Below, piece after piece: positions 8,598-19,464 of a stretch of 64,000 bases of DNA. The stretch is taken from positions 186,001 through 250,000 of the forward strand of contig NZ_SJOJ01000003.1 of NCBI RefSeq assembly GCF_004330295.1, read 5' to 3'. The DNA comes from Rahnella victoriana (GTDB lineage: Bacteria > Pseudomonadota > Gammaproteobacteria > Enterobacterales > Enterobacteriaceae). Made by a program: the position numbers and the translations under genes. Numbering within the stretch: the stretch's first letter is position 1; each line of letters begins with the position of its first letter. The notes under the pieces are model-generated. The model made no database searches, was not told the DNA's origin, and saw only the letters and a list, made by a program, of their open reading frames with translations.

Positions 8598-9971
8598 TTA
8601 TTTAACTGCACGTTTCCGCGCTTTCTTCTCCATCACAATCGATTTCACTTCACTTTCAATCCAGCCATCGGCCAGACGCGTTTTCAGTGTTTCGCCCGGC
8701 GCAGTCTGCGTGGTTTTTTTCAACAATGCGCCCTGTGGCGTGGTCGTCACGCTGTAGCCGCGGGCGAGTGTCGCCAGCGGGCTGACGCCTTCCAGCTGTG
8801 TACAGGCGGTGCCGAAACGCTGACGGCTTTCTGCCAGTTGTGATGACATCGCCTGTTGCAGCCGGTATTGCAGTTGCTGAACCCGTTGCTGGGCACGGTG
8901 AATGCGCGGCTGCGGCTGTTGTTGCGTCAGGCGCTGCTGCAAACGGTCGGTGCGACGCAGCATCTGGCGCAGCTGATTTTGCATCGCCTCATCCAGACGA
9001 CGGCGCAATTTGAACAGCGCCGTTTGCTGGCGTGCCAGACGTAAATGCGGATGCTGTTGTTGCAGCCGGTGATTCAGACGCGTGAAGCGCTGCGTCAGCT
9101 GCGCGAGATAATAATCCATCGCCATTTCGAGGCGTTGCTGCTGTGACTGGATTTGGCGCAGTAATTCCAGCTGATTTCGGCTGATCAGTTCGGCGGCGGC
9201 AGACGGCGTTGGCGCGCGTAAATCCGCGACAAAATCAGCAATCGTCACATCGGTTTCGTGGCCGACGGCGCTGACAATGGGAATGCGGCTGGCAAAAATC
9301 GCCCGTGCCACCCGCTCATCGTTAAAGCTCCACAAATCTTCCAGCGAACCGCCGCCGCGCCCGACAATCAGCACATCCACTTCTTCGCGGGCGTTAGCCA
9401 GCTGAATGGCGCGGACAATTTGCGCCGGGGCATCGGCACCCTGAACTGAAGTCGGATAGATAATGACGGGCAATGACGGATCGCGACGCTTTAAGACATT
9501 TAACACGTCATGCAGCGCAGCACCGCTGGCGGAGGTAATGACCCCGACGCATTTCGCCGGCGAGGGCAGCGGTTGTTTAAACTGCGCATCAAACAGACCT
9601 TCGGCGGCCAGTTGCTGTTTCAGCAAATCGAATTTCTGCTGTAACAGACCGTCGCCCGCTTCCTGCATACTTTCGGCAATCAGCTGATAATCGCCACGCG
9701 GTTCATACAAGGTAATCGTAGCGCGAACTAAAACCTGCTGGCCATTTTGCGGGCGGAACGTGGTGCGGCGGTTGGAATTGCGGAACATGGCGCATTTGAC
9801 CTGCGCCCGGTCATCTTTGAGCGTGAAATACCAGTGGCCGGAGGAAGGCTGAGAGAAGTTTGAAATCTCACCGGAGAGCCAGACCTGACCCATTTCGTTT
9901 TCCAGCAACTGTCGGACCGTCTGATTAAGGCGGCTTACGGTAAAAATAGGAGGCGAAGAAGGTAGCGACAT
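8598..9971 (-). CDS. xseA: Exodeoxyribonuclease VII large subunit
   Basis: The catalytic subunit of exonuclease VII, which degrades single-stranded DNA to oligonucleotides in mismatch repair and damage processing together with XseB. The 457-residue protein has the N-terminal OB-fold ([24 protein letters not shown]). The exonuclease domain follows with [35 protein letters not shown] and [18 protein letters not shown], and then the Gln/Arg-rich helical coiled-coil region that binds small subunits. It is divergent from guaB across a 168-base control region, as in E. coli. A CRP/FNR-like site overlaps its first codon. Confidence 0.97.
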   Translation of the reverse strand: MSLPSSPPIFTVSRLNQTVRQLLENEMGQVWLSGEISNFSQPSSGHWYFTLKDDRAQVKCAMFRNSNRRTTFRPQNGQQVLVRATITLYEPRGDYQLIAESMQEAGDGLLQQKFDLLKQQLAAEGLFDAQFKQPLPSPAKCVGVITSASGAALHDVLNVLKRRDPSLPVIIYPTSVQGADAPAQIVRAIQLANAREEVDVLIVGRGGGSLEDLWSFNDERVARAIFASRIPIVSAVGHETDVTIADFVADLRAPTPSAAAELISRNQLELLRQIQSQQQRLEMAMDYYLAQLTQRFTRLNHRLQQQHPHLRLARQQTALFKLRRRLDEAMQNQLRQMLRRTDRLQQRLTQQQPQPRIHRAQQRVQQLQYRLQQAMSSQLAESRQRFGTACTQLEGVSPLATLARGYSVTTTPQGALLKKTTQTAPGETLKTRLADGWIESEVKSIVMEKKARKRAVK

Positions 9972-9986
9972 GTGATCCAGATCAAA
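9971..9986. promoter_or_regulatory. CRP-like (also FNR-like) site in the xseA/guaB control region
   Basis: TGTGA-N6-TCAAA matches the CRP consensus at 9 of 10 half-site positions. Its centre lies about 117 bases upstream of the start implied by the TATACT at 10083. E. coli guaB carries a CRP site at about that distance which acts on the divergent promoters. The same bases also read GTGAT-N4-ATCAA, one change from an FNR site. Binding is inferred. Confidence 0.55.
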
Positions 9987-10082
9987 TTCAAAAACAGAGA
10001 CTTAATCGAACGATACTACATGCCCGCAAAAGGTAATCAAGAAGTTTTTGAAATAGTTCTGGTGGGAATGCCTACTCACCTG

Positions 10083-10088
10083 TATACT
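10083..10088 (+). promoter_or_regulatory. guaB promoter -10 element
   Basis: TATACT precedes CCCGCTGCAATATTT, which lines up with the region I remember after the E. coli guaB TATAAT box. The GC-rich discriminator is typical of growth-rate-controlled promoters. I see no good -35 hexamer and no convincing PurR operator. Low precision. Confidence 0.5.
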
Positions 10089-10139
10089 CCCGCTGCAATA
10101 TTTTATCTTTTCCGCATCCACCTTGGTGAGATATTGCCC

Positions 10140-11606
10140 ATGCTACGTATCGCAAAAGAAGCACTAACGTTCGACGACGTTCTCCTTGTTCCAGCCCACT
10201 CCACAGTTCTGCCTAACACTGCCGACCTCGGTACTCAACTGACCGCTAAAATCCGTCTGAATATCCCTATGCTGTCCGCAGCGATGGATACCGTGACTGA
10301 AGCGAATCTGGCGATTGCTCTGGCGCAGGAAGGCGGCCTCGGATTCATCCACAAGAACATGTCTATTGACCGTCAGGCGGAAGAAGTCCGTCGCGTGAAG
10401 AAGCATGAAAGCGGCGTTGTTGCTGACCCTAAAACCGTCACACCTTCAACCACTCTGCGTCAGGTCAAAGAACTCACTGAAATCAACGGTTTTGCCGGTT
10501 ATCCGGTCGTGACGGAAGAAAACGAACTGGTCGGTATTATTACCGGCCGTGACGTGCGCTTCGTGACCGATCTGGAACAGCCTGTCACTGCGGTTATGAC
10601 GCCGAAAGAACGTCTGGTCACCGTGAAAGAAGGCGAAGCCCGTGAAGTCGTGCTGCAGAAAATGCACGAAAAACGTGTAGAGAAAGCGCTGGTGGTTGAC
10701 GCGCAATTCCATCTGCTCGGTATGATCACCGTAAAAGACTTCCAGAAAGCCGAACGTAAACCGAACGCCTGTAAAGATGAGCAGGGCAGCCTGCGCGTCG
10801 GTGCAGCGGTTGGCGCAGGTGCGGGCAACGAAGAACGTATCGATGCGCTGGTGGCTGCCGGTGTTGACGTTCTGCTGATCGACTCCTCTCACGGCCACTC
10901 CGAAGGCGTTCTGGAACGTATCCGCGCCACCCGCGCAAAATACCCGGATCTGCAAATCATTGGCGGTAACGTGGCGACTGGCGCAGGTGCTCTGGCACTG
11001 GCCAAAGCAGGCGTGAGCGCAGTGAAAGTCGGTATCGGTCCTGGTTCAATCTGTACCACCCGTATCGTGACCGGCGTAGGCGTTCCGCAAATCACTGCCG
11101 TTTCTGACGCAGTTGAAGCGCTGGAAGGCACCGGTATTCCGGTTATCGCTGACGGCGGTATCCGCTTCTCCGGTGACATCGCAAAAGCTATCGCTGCTGG
11201 CGCAAGCTGTGTGATGGTCGGCGGGATGCTGGCAGGTACTGAAGAATCGCCGGGCGAAATCGAGTTGTACCAGGGCCGTTCGTACAAATCTTACCGTGGT
11301 ATGGGTTCTCTGGGCGCAATGTCCAAAGGCTCTTCTGACCGTTACTTCCAGACTGACAACGCCGCTGACAAACTGGTACCGGAAGGTATCGAAGGTCGCG
11401 TGGCGTATAAAGGCCGTCTGAAAGAGATCATCCACCAGCAAATGGGCGGTTTGCGCTCCTGTATGGGGCTGACCGGTTGTGCTACCATCGACGACCTGCG
11501 CACCAAGGCTGAGTTTGTCCGTATCAGCGGTGCAGGGATCCAGGAAAGCCACGTGCATGACGTGACGATTACCAAAGAGTCACCTAACTACCGCATGGGA
11601 TCTTAA
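10140..11606 (+). CDS. guaB: Inosine-5'-monophosphate dehydrogenase
   Basis: It oxidises IMP to XMP with NAD+, the first committed step of GMP synthesis, in the cytoplasm. It is 488 residues, the exact E. coli length. The catalytic Cys305 lies in [10 protein letters not shown]. The inserted CBS pair lies at about residues 95-205 ([20 protein letters not shown], then [19 protein letters not shown]). The phosphate-binding segment [11 protein letters not shown] and the mobile flap [10 protein letters not shown] are present. I chose the ATG at 10140 because [19 protein letters not shown] is the conserved N-terminus; an open frame extends upstream without a credible start. The gap to guaA is unusually long (223 bases) and holds an ERIC-like element. 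Confidence 0.98.
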   Translation: MLRIAKEALTFDDVLLVPAHSTVLPNTADLGTQLTAKIRLNIPMLSAAMDTVTEANLAIALAQEGGLGFIHKNMSIDRQAEEVRRVKKHESGVVADPKTVTPSTTLRQVKELTEINGFAGYPVVTEENELVGIITGRDVRFVTDLEQPVTAVMTPKERLVTVKEGEAREVVLQKMHEKRVEKALVVDAQFHLLGMITVKDFQKAERKPNACKDEQGSLRVGAAVGAGAGNEERIDALVAAGVDVLLIDSSHGHSEGVLERIRATRAKYPDLQIIGGNVATGAGALALAKAGVSAVKVGIGPGSICTTRIVTGVGVPQITAVSDAVEALEGTGIPVIADGGIRFSGDIAKAIAAGASCVMVGGMLAGTEESPGEIELYQGRSYKSYRGMGSLGAMSKGSSDRYFQTDNAADKLVPEGIEGRVAYKGRLKEIIHQQMGGLRSCMGLTGCATIDDLRTKAEFVRISGAGIQESHVHDVTITKESPNYRMGS

Positions 11607-11611
11607 TTCCA

Positions 11612-11746
11612 CAGTCGCTGCTGCGCGTCGGCGAGCCGGCGTTGGAAGCTGGCTCAAAATGCTCATTTACGTCATGTAAACTGCGCTTTATCGCCAGCTT
11701 CCGCCTTGCCTCACCTTAGCTCGCGAGCGCCTGGATCGAGTCACTA
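11612..11746. repeat. ERIC-like imperfect palindrome between guaB and guaA
   Basis: It contains nested inverted repeats. The inner arms GGAAGCTGGC (11644-11653) and GCCAGCTTCC (11693-11702) flank a central TTTAC-N5-GTAAA hairpin at 11666-11680, and a GCTCGCGAGC palindrome lies to the right. The central hairpin and the flanking order resemble the ERIC core (compare 59007-59110), but the element is diverged. Confidence 0.6.
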
Positions 11747-11829
11747 CCAATTTATACCCAGCCCGATGTTTCCGGGCTGATTAATATTCCGTTTTAACGC
11801 TTTTATTGCTTTCTGGAAAACGCCCCCTC

Positions 11830-13407
<1,578 letters not shown>

Positions 13408-13441
13408 GTTTTAGCGCAAGCTGAGGCGTAAAGCCTGTAAA

Positions 13442-13478
13442 AACGCCAGTGTGATCGCAAGATCCACTGGCGTTTTTT
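13442..13478 (+). terminator. Terminator of guaA
   Basis: Perfect 10-bp arms AACGCCAGTG (13442-13451) and CACTGGCGTT (13464-13473) are followed by a T run. It closes the guaBA transcript. Confidence 0.92.
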
Positions 13479-13521
13479 ATGTCTGAATTTTATTGCGGAA
13501 TCACTCAGAACCGCACTGTTT

Positions 13522-14184
13522 TTAATCGCGCGGGAACAGTTTTGTGTCGTTCGCCATGCTGTCTACCACCATTTTCAGATCATTGGCAGTGACTTTCTGA
13601 CTGTCATTGGACACCTGTTTGCCGAACCCTTTACGCACGACTTTAATCACCGGTTTACCTGTGCTGGCGTCGATCAACTCGCCTTCAAAGTAGACTTCGG
13701 TATCACGGGTACGATGGCCTGTCGCCGTTTCAGTGCCGGCAATCACCAGCGCAACTGGGATGACTTCATAGAACTGCAAACCTTCTGCCGATGTGTTCAC
13801 ACCGGTGATGGCACCTTTAAAAATCAGGGTGCGCGGGCCAGCCACGTCGGTCAGTTGCATACGTTCGGCCAGTGCCGGTTTCATACGGCTGTTGGCGTAA
13901 TCCAGAACGCCCTGCAAGGTTTCCTTGCTGATTTGTTCCGTTGGCTGAGGTTCAGGATAGAATTTGATCGGCTCATATTTGATATAGGAATAATTTGAGC
14001 GTTTGTAAGAAGGATCAATCCAGCGCAGCACAGGGTTGCCGGACCCTGTTTTCACTTCCTTAAGTCCGGAGTAATCGCCGAGGAAACCGGAGAATTTTTC
14101 AGTCTGTGTCACATGGCTGGTACACCCGGCCAGGAACAGTGCGCCGGTCACTGCAGCAACCTGCATCAGTTTTATTGTTTTCAT
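13522..14184 (-). CDS. DUF3313-type lipoprotein
   Basis: A predicted outer- or inner-membrane lipoprotein of 220 residues. The signal peptide MKTIKLMQVAAVTGALFLAGC ends in a lipobox with the acylated Cys at position 21, followed by Thr-Ser, which favours outer-membrane sorting. The remainder is a soluble alpha/beta domain with stretches such as YSGLKEV and GPRTLIFKGAITGV that I associate with the DUF3313 family. The function is unknown. The gene stands alone, convergent with guaA, and its own promoter must lie in the AT-rich region 14185-14320. Confidence 0.75.
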   Translation of the reverse strand: MKTIKLMQVAAVTGALFLAGCTSHVTQTEKFSGFLGDYSGLKEVKTGSGNPVLRWIDPSYKRSNYSYIKYEPIKFYPEPQPTEQISKETLQGVLDYANSRMKPALAERMQLTDVAGPRTLIFKGAITGVNTSAEGLQFYEVIPVALVIAGTETATGHRTRDTEVYFEGELIDASTGKPVIKVVRKGFGKQVSNDSQKVTANDLKMVVDSMANDTKLFPRD

Positions 14185-14323
14185 TCGTACCCTCGAAAAT
14201 TTTTAAGGAAGACAAGGTATGTATAGCACCGCTGCGAAATTTAACCTCTTCACTACAAAGAAAAATTGATATTCGTCAGGATCGCGAAAATTCAGTTCTG
14301 TGGGGTAATCATTTCGTCTTTAA

Positions 14324-14785
14324 TTATTTTTTTGATGAATGAAACAGATAGTATTCCCCCTTCGGACTTTCCCCCGTAGAGATGATGTTCCAGCCCTTTG
14401 ACAGGTAAAAACCGACCGAATTTTCACTCTTTACTAAACATTTCAGCGAGCCCTGACGGGTGAACGTTTCTTCGGCGGCGTGTAGCAAGGCCGTGCCCGC
14501 GCCGGTTCCCTGATATTGCGGATCGATAAACAGGTTATGCAGAAAATTTTCCTGCGTGAAGATCGAGGCAAAGCCCAGTAAATGCCCGTCACGTTCGGCG
14601 ACCAGTATTTTTTCGCCGATAACGGCACGGTCAAAATCTTCCAGTTGAAAATCGTCTTCCAGCCAGGTCCAGGTGTGTTTGCGTGACGCCAGATATAAGG
14701 TACGCAGGAAAGGGCGGTCTGCTTCTTCGTAGGGGCGGATGTGAACGGATGATGGCAAAGAGAACTCCTGAGAAAGGTTTAACAT
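14324..14785 (-). CDS. GNAT-family N-acetyltransferase
   Basis: A 153-residue single-domain acetyltransferase. The acetyl-CoA pyrophosphate loop is QYQGTGAGTALLHAA, preceded by the beta-4 strand NFLHNLFIDP and followed by SLKCLVKSENSVGFYLSKGW, the usual GNAT order. The acceptor could be an amino group on a small molecule or a protein and cannot be predicted. I used the ATG at 14785; the ORF could also begin one codon earlier at a TTG. No clear ribosome binding site is visible. The gene stands between the lipoprotein gene and the divergent thiMD operon. Confidence 0.85.
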   Translation of the reverse strand: MLNLSQEFSLPSSVHIRPYEEADRPFLRTLYLASRKHTWTWLEDDFQLEDFDRAVIGEKILVAERDGHLLGFASIFTQENFLHNLFIDPQYQGTGAGTALLHAAEETFTRQGSLKCLVKSENSVGFYLSKGWNIISTGESPKGEYYLFHSSKK

Positions 14786-14912
14786 CAATGTCTGTTTTCA
14801 TATTTGCCTTTTGATACTGCCAGCGAACAGGGGCAAGTTCAATGAGGTCGTCAGCCGGTTTTTATCACATTTCCTGATTGATCTTCTGGCCTGCGCCACC
14901 AATAATGTCCCC

Positions 14913-15001
14913 TTGACTCGGGGTGCCCGCTTGCAAAAGTCAGGGCTGAGATTTTACCCGTATTACCTGATCTGGATTATGCCAGCGTAGGGAAGTCAGG
15001 T
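14913..15001 (+). promoter_or_regulatory. TPP riboswitch (THI element)
   Basis: The thiamine pyrophosphate aptamer is present with its invariant pieces: GGGGTGCCC early, the CTGAGA motif at 14945-14950, ACCCG, and ACCTGATCTGG...GCCAGCGTAGGGAA at the 3' side. It is nearly identical to the E. coli thiM element. A following hairpin (15006-15040) can hide the thiM ribosome binding site, so control is probably at translation. Confidence 0.97.
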
Positions 15002-15005
15002 ATCT

Positions 15006-15040
15006 CTCCCGATACCGCCTTCTTTAGCGCCGGTGGGGAG
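15006..15040 (+). promoter_or_regulatory. Hairpin sequestering the thiM Shine-Dalgarno
   Basis: CTCCC (15006-15010) and ACCG (15014-15017) can pair with CGGT (15031-15034) and GGGAG (15036-15040). The second arm contains the GGGGAG ribosome binding site of thiM. This is the expected expression platform of a translational TPP switch. Confidence 0.65.
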
Positions 15041-15044
15041 ATTT

Positions 15045-15851
15045 ATGAATACCCGACCTACCGTATTTTCCGGCGCTGTCGCCGCCGCTTCCTTGCAACA
15101 ACTCCGCCTTTCCGCGCCGCTGGTTCATTGTCTGACCAACGACGTGGTGCAATCTTTTACGGCCAATGTCCTGCTCGCACTGGGCGCTTCACCCGCGATG
15201 GTGGTGGATCCTGCCGAGGCCGCGCAGTTCAGTGCTGTCGCCGACGCGTTACTGGTGAATGTCGGCACGCTGACACGCCCTCACAGCGACGCCATGCTGG
15301 CGGCCATTCACGCAGCCCGTCAGGCCGGAAAACCCTGGGTGCTGGATCCGGTGGCGGTGGGCGGTCTGAGCTGGCGTACCGAATTCTGTCTGGAACTTAT
15401 CAAACTTAACCCGGCGGCGATCCGCGGAAATGCCTCGGAAATTCGTGCTCTCAGCGGGCTGAGTGCCGCCGGGCGTGGCGTCGACAGCGGTGACGACTCG
15501 CTTTCTGCCATTCCGTCTGCACAGCAGCTGGCGCGGGAAACCGGGGCGGTAGTGGCCGTGACCGGCGAAACGGATTACGTCACGGATGGCGAACGCTGTC
15601 TGGCGGTGGCGGGCGGCCATCCGATGATGACCCGCGTGGTCGGCACCGGTTGCGCCTTATCGGCAGTTGTCGCCGCCTTTGCGTGTTTGCCGGGCGATCG
15701 CCTGAATCATGTGGCTGCGGCCTGCCGGGTGATGTCCTGCGCCGGTGAGCGGGCCTGCGCGGCGGTGAAAGGGCCGGGCAGCTTCACGGCAGCGTTTCTG
15801 GACAATCTGTATCTGATGAACGAAGGCTGGCTGAACGGGGAGGGGCAGTAA
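15045..15851 (+). CDS. thiM: Hydroxyethylthiazole kinase
   Basis: It phosphorylates 5-(2-hydroxyethyl)-4-methylthiazole, a salvage step feeding thiamine phosphate synthesis. It is 268 residues in the ribokinase-like fold. The family stretches are [29 protein letters not shown] at the N-terminus, WVLDPVAVG, and the ATP/anion-hole motif [15 protein letters not shown]. The ATG at 15045 is preceded by GGGGAG; an in-frame GTG at 15033 lies in front of that site and is rejected. The stop overlaps the thiD ATG by one base (TAATG). The operon is controlled by the TPP riboswitch upstream. Confidence 0.96.
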   Translation: MNTRPTVFSGAVAAASLQQLRLSAPLVHCLTNDVVQSFTANVLLALGASPAMVVDPAEAAQFSAVADALLVNVGTLTRPHSDAMLAAIHAARQAGKPWVLDPVAVGGLSWRTEFCLELIKLNPAAIRGNASEIRALSGLSAAGRGVDSGDDSLSAIPSAQQLARETGAVVAVTGETDYVTDGERCLAVAGGHPMMTRVVGTGCALSAVVAAFACLPGDRLNHVAAACRVMSCAGERACAAVKGPGSFTAAFLDNLYLMNEGWLNGEGQ

Positions 15852-16651
15852 TGAAACGGATCAATGCCCTGACCATTGCCGGCACCGATCCCAGCGGAGG
15901 CGCGGGGATCCAGGCAGATTTAAAAACCTTCTCGGCGCTGGGCGCTTACGGCACCAGTGTCATCACCGCACTGGTGGCGCAAAACACCCGTGGCGTGCAG
16001 TCGGTTTATCACATCGAACCGGATTTCGTTGCCGCGCAGCTGGATTCCGTGCTGAGTGACGTCCGCATCGACAGCACGAAAATCGGCATGCTGGCGAACA
16101 GCCAGATCGTGGAGGCGGTGGCGGAGCGGCTCAGATATTACCGGCCCGCTTTTGTGGTGCTGGATACCGTCATGCTGGCGAAAAGCGGCGATCCGTTGCT
16201 GTTGCCGGAAGCCGTCGATGCTGTACGCCGTTTGCTGATCCCGCAGGTGTCGATCATTACGCCGAATCTGCCGGAGGCCGCCGCATTGCTGGAGTGTAGC
16301 GTGGCAGCCAGTGAAACCGAGATGCGCGAGCAGGGGGAGGCGTTGCTGGCGATGGGATGTGACGCGGTGCTGATGAAAGGCGGTCATCTGAGTGATGAGG
16401 AAAGCCCTGACTGGCTGTTTACCGCCGGTTCCCGCGAGCGTTTTACAGCGCCACGCGTCAACACCCGCCATACGCACGGCACAGGATGTACGCTTTCTGC
16501 GGCACTGGCCGCCTTGCGCCCGCGCCACAACAACTGGGCAGATACGCTGCGCGAGGCGAAAGCGTATTTACAGCAGGCGTTGATGCAGGCGGATTCACTG
16601 GAAGTCGGCCACGGCATCGGGCCGGTGCATCATTTCCACCGCTGGTGGTAA
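15851..16651 (+). CDS. thiD: Hydroxymethylpyrimidine (phosphate) kinase
   Basis: It phosphorylates HMP and HMP-P to HMP-PP, the pyrimidine half of thiamine. It is 266 residues of the ribokinase fold. The N-terminus reads ALTIAGTDPSGGAGIQADLKTFSALGAYG, the substrate site. VITALVAQNT and DTVMLAKSGDPLL follow, and the ATP-binding C-terminal motif HGTGCTLSAALAA. It is translationally coupled to thiM by TAATG. In E. coli thiM and thiD are also adjacent. Confidence 0.97.
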   Translation: MKRINALTIAGTDPSGGAGIQADLKTFSALGAYGTSVITALVAQNTRGVQSVYHIEPDFVAAQLDSVLSDVRIDSTKIGMLANSQIVEAVAERLRYYRPAFVVLDTVMLAKSGDPLLLPEAVDAVRRLLIPQVSIITPNLPEAAALLECSVAASETEMREQGEALLAMGCDAVLMKGGHLSDEESPDWLFTAGSRERFTAPRVNTRHTHGTGCTLSAALAALRPRHNNWADTLREAKAYLQQALMQADSLEVGHGIGPVHHFHRWW

Positions 16652-16658
16652 ACAGATA

Positions 16659-17507
16659 TCAGGCGCGGCGCAATGTCTCGCCAAGCACCTGTTCAGCCTG
16701 ACGGAATTTCACCAACGCCTGCTGCAAATGCACGGCATCGAACGGGTTAAGCGGATAGAATTTTGCGTCTTTGCGCGGTCTGAGCATGACGCGGATTTTA
16801 TTCGCCGAAACCCGTTCAAACAGGTAACTGGCAATATCGTCATTCTCTTCATCTTTCCATGACAGCAGCACTGAAGCATGTTCACCGCTACGGCGTCCGA
16901 TAAACTGATCGTGTGTCCACAGACCTTCACATTCACCGTCTTTTTGCAGTTTCTTGCCGCTGAACCACGGTGATTCAGACAGCGTCCACAACGCCTGCGG
17001 TGAGATTTCCTCATGCACCTGACGCCACAAAGGACGGTTGTTGTCCATTTGCCAGCAGGCCATGCCCAGATAATCATTGAGTTCACGCCAGTCATTTTCC
17101 AGCGTGTCGCGAAGTTCAGGATCCTGAATATGCATGAACTGTTGCAGGCCGGCCGGCTGTTCGCCCAGCTTGTTATAGGCGATCACTGTCATCGTGCGGG
17201 GCTTGCGGCGGAAAGTGACCCACAGCAGCACTTTAGGAATACGAAAGGTAATGGCCTGCACGGTCAGTTTGTAGCGGTTGCCGCGTGACATCACCAGCCC
17301 GCTGGAGGTGCCGCGTTTGTCCTGATAATTTCTCACCAGCACCACGCTGTTCTGGCCCATCCAGCCTGTGAGGTAGTGTTCCTTTTCGCTTTCCGCCACA
17401 TCCAGATCACGGGCGATCTGACTGATTTTTTCCTCGTCGAGCTGGGAAAGGGACAGTGACTGTTCTGCGCTATAGTAGCTTTTTTTCAGGAGGGTTGCGG
17501 CTGGCAT
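16659..17507 (-). CDS. Uncharacterised 282-residue protein
   Basis: I do not recognise this gene. It encodes a soluble protein with no signal peptide or membrane segment. It is rich in Trp and Arg and has blocks such as LTGWMGQNSVVLVRNYQDKRG, ESPWFSGKKLQKDG and KIRVMLRPRKDAKFYPLNPFDAVHLQQAL. The C-terminus is helical and basic. Base composition is like that of neighbouring core genes, so recent transfer is not obvious. It is convergent with thiD, with only 7 bases between the stops. Codon-like composition and length support a real gene, but a function cannot be given. Confidence 0.7.
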   Translation of the reverse strand: MPAATLLKKSYYSAEQSLSLSQLDEEKISQIARDLDVAESEKEHYLTGWMGQNSVVLVRNYQDKRGTSSGLVMSRGNRYKLTVQAITFRIPKVLLWVTFRRKPRTMTVIAYNKLGEQPAGLQQFMHIQDPELRDTLENDWRELNDYLGMACWQMDNNRPLWRQVHEEISPQALWTLSESPWFSGKKLQKDGECEGLWTHDQFIGRRSGEHASVLLSWKDEENDDIASYLFERVSANKIRVMLRPRKDAKFYPLNPFDAVHLQQALVKFRQAEQVLGETLRRA

Positions 17508-17754
17508 AGAAAGTATCCACGATATTGATGTGGTTTACAGCTTACACTAAGTTGTCATACAGATTTCAGGGGTAACCCGCAAAATTTGAACCGCGTCGCA
17601 AACTGCCTGCATGGCCAGTTTTTCGCTTACGGATATTTCCCCTTGTTGAAATTTTACGAGACGTCTCGACAAAAATAGCTTTGGTGATTGTGATTACGGG
17701 CGGTCATATTATTCTTGCAGGATTAATTTTCACACTGCGGGAATATAATAAAAG

Positions 17755-18366
17755 ATGACGTTACATGAAAAGGTTGTTGCCGAGACGATGACAACAATGA
17801 ATGCGGCTTTTGTACAGTTAAACGTCCCGCTTATTATAAGGCGTATTCGCCGGAGTGATATTATCTGGCAGCAACGCCGTGCGAGACGTAATTTACGGCA
17901 ACCCGAAAAACATCTTCTTAACTGGAAATGGCTATTTAAGCAATACAGGAAAAACCAGCCACGGGAATCCGGCATGGAGCAAACGGCTTATGTGTTTTGC
18001 CTCAACAATCCTCATCAGGAGCGGGCTGCGTTCCTGATGGAATCCTGCACGCCACCGACGGGGCCGCTTGAAATCAATGCCCTGGAAAATTTCTATCGTA
18101 AGACTTCCGGTCATCCGTTAAAAAGAAAAATGCTATATTACAGCCTCTGCGTCACCGTTATTTATGCCGATACTCTTAATGATTTTAGAATCTTAAATAA
18201 AGAAGATGCGAGATTTTTAATTAAAGATGTTGTCAATGATGATGTGATGAGGTTTTATATATCTTCAGCACCATTATCACGAGTTCCTGGAAAAATGGAA
18301 TGTGAATCTACTTACCATCTGTTACGTGAATATATGGCGTCAGGTGTATTAGGACGAGGGTTTTGA
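17755..18366 (+). CDS. Uncharacterised 203-residue protein
   Basis: I do not recognise this gene. The N-terminal third is very basic (RRIRRSDIIWQQRRARRNLRQP), and the rest is predicted mostly helical with FYRKTSGHPLKRKMLYYSLCVTVIYAD. No signal peptide is seen. The 3' half is distinctly richer in A and T than the surrounding genes, which hints at acquired or relaxed sequence. The ATG at 17755 has only a weak upstream purine stretch, and a second ATG at 17788 is possible. A small ORF follows 66 bases later in the same direction, so the two may form an accessory pair. Confidence 0.55.
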   Translation: MTLHEKVVAETMTTMNAAFVQLNVPLIIRRIRRSDIIWQQRRARRNLRQPEKHLLNWKWLFKQYRKNQPRESGMEQTAYVFCLNNPHQERAAFLMESCTPPTGPLEINALENFYRKTSGHPLKRKMLYYSLCVTVIYADTLNDFRILNKEDARFLIKDVVNDDVMRFYISSAPLSRVPGKMECESTYHLLREYMASGVLGRGF

Positions 18367-18432
18367 CGAGTCAGGTCACCTTCAAATTGAGTGAGTATTC
18401 TGGTTATACAACTTACCTATCAGGAGCAATAT

Positions 18433-18633
18433 ATGAAGTCCAATAAGAAAAACATGGATCATTTAACGCCGCGACAAAAAGAACTCGTCGAACTCATCGT
18501 CGGTTTTCTAAGGTACTGTGATCAAAAAGACGCAGGTAAGGAAGATGTTGAGGGTTTTGAGGGTGGCGGTGTTTTGATTGGTCCTCCTGAAGCCTTTTAT
18601 CGCCCGTCGAAGGAATGGAACAAACTGCCCTGA
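18433..18633 (+). CDS. Small uncharacterised protein (66 residues)
   Basis: A short ORF starting MKSNKKNMDHLTPRQKEL, with CAGGAG placed 6 bases before its ATG, which favours real translation. A longer frame using a GTG at 18391 lacks a site. The protein has a helical LTPRQKELVELIVGFLRYC segment and a Gly/Pro-rich end. No family is recognised. It follows the 203-residue gene and may be co-transcribed with it. Confidence 0.5.
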   Translation: MKSNKKNMDHLTPRQKELVELIVGFLRYCDQKDAGKEDVEGFEGGGVLIGPPEAFYRPSKEWNKLP

Positions 18634-18687
18634 ATCCTGCTTTTTTCCCGCGTTTAACGACAACTTCTGAACGCGGGAAGTACTCAC

Positions 18688-19374
18688 TCACTCGTTGTCA
18701 AACCAGTCACTGTTTTGTTCGGCGATCGGGGTGATGGTGGAGATCATTTCCTGCAGATGAACGCGGATCGCTTTTTCAGCGGCGTCCGGGTCATGAGCCT
18801 TCAGCCCGTCAAAAATCGCATAATGCTGCGCAATCAGATTTTCCGGAGGAGACACTTTACTGAGTGTTAAGAAGCGTACGCGATCCATCGTCGCCTTGAT
18901 GTGCTCGACGGTTTCCCATGCCAGACGGCAGTCAATGATCTGTGTAATGGTGCGGTGGAAGTCATCATCGAGCAGCAGGAATTCCTGCGTTTGCTGACTT
19001 CTTGCCGCCAGCGTCTGACGTTCCAGGTTATGTTCCAGCAACGCCAGATCTTTGTCCGTGACCACCATCGCTGCGCGACGCACCACTGCCGTTTCGACCG
19101 CTTCACGAATGAAACGACCGTCAGCCACCCGCTTGGACGAGATTTTCATGACATAGGTGCCGCGCTGCGGTAAAACCTGAACCAGACCGGCCTCGGCCAG
19201 TTTGATAAAGGCTTCGCGAACCGGCTGGCGGGACACGTTAAAGCGCGTGGAAATCTCTTTCTCCGACAGGAATGCGCCCGGTGCGATTGCACAGGTGACG
19301 ATGTCCTGACGCAAGGTACGGTAAATCTGCTGATTAACCGGCACGTTATTGAGAAATTCAAAGGCGTCTGTCAT
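18688..19374 (-). CDS. rspR: GntR/FadR-family regulator RspR
   Basis: A transcriptional regulator of 228 residues, the same length as E. coli RspR (YdfH), to which it is clearly similar (PVNQQIYRTLRQDIV, SRFNVSRQPVREAFIKLAEAGLVQ, then DDDFHRTITQI and the closing SDWF). The winged helix is N-terminal and the ligand-sensing FCD domain C-terminal, with metal-type residues in the DxxFH motif. RspR controls rspAB in E. coli. Here rspAB lies 7.5 kb away, at 26.9-29.1 kb, with the arabinofuranosidase locus between, so an insertion has probably split the locus. I start at ATG 19374; a TTG two codons earlier is possible. Confidence 0.88.
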   Translation of the reverse strand: MTDAFEFLNNVPVNQQIYRTLRQDIVTCAIAPGAFLSEKEISTRFNVSRQPVREAFIKLAEAGLVQVLPQRGTYVMKISSKRVADGRFIREAVETAVVRRAAMVVTDKDLALLEHNLERQTLAARSQQTQEFLLLDDDFHRTITQIIDCRLAWETVEHIKATMDRVRFLTLSKVSPPENLIAQHYAIFDGLKAHDPDAAEKAIRVHLQEMISTITPIAEQNSDWFDNE

Positions 19375-19464
19375 GGGCAAAAGTTGTCTTTAAAGTCGGG
19401 AGAGCCCAATACTACCATGAGTTTTCTGATGATTATGAGATTGTTAGCGCAAGGTTATCTCAAA

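Noticed and set aside
18645-18679. Inverted repeat TTCCCGCGTT/AACGCGGGAA as a terminator
   Set aside because: The T run is on the 5' side for the plus strand and absent at the 3' side on both strands; the loop is 15 bases.
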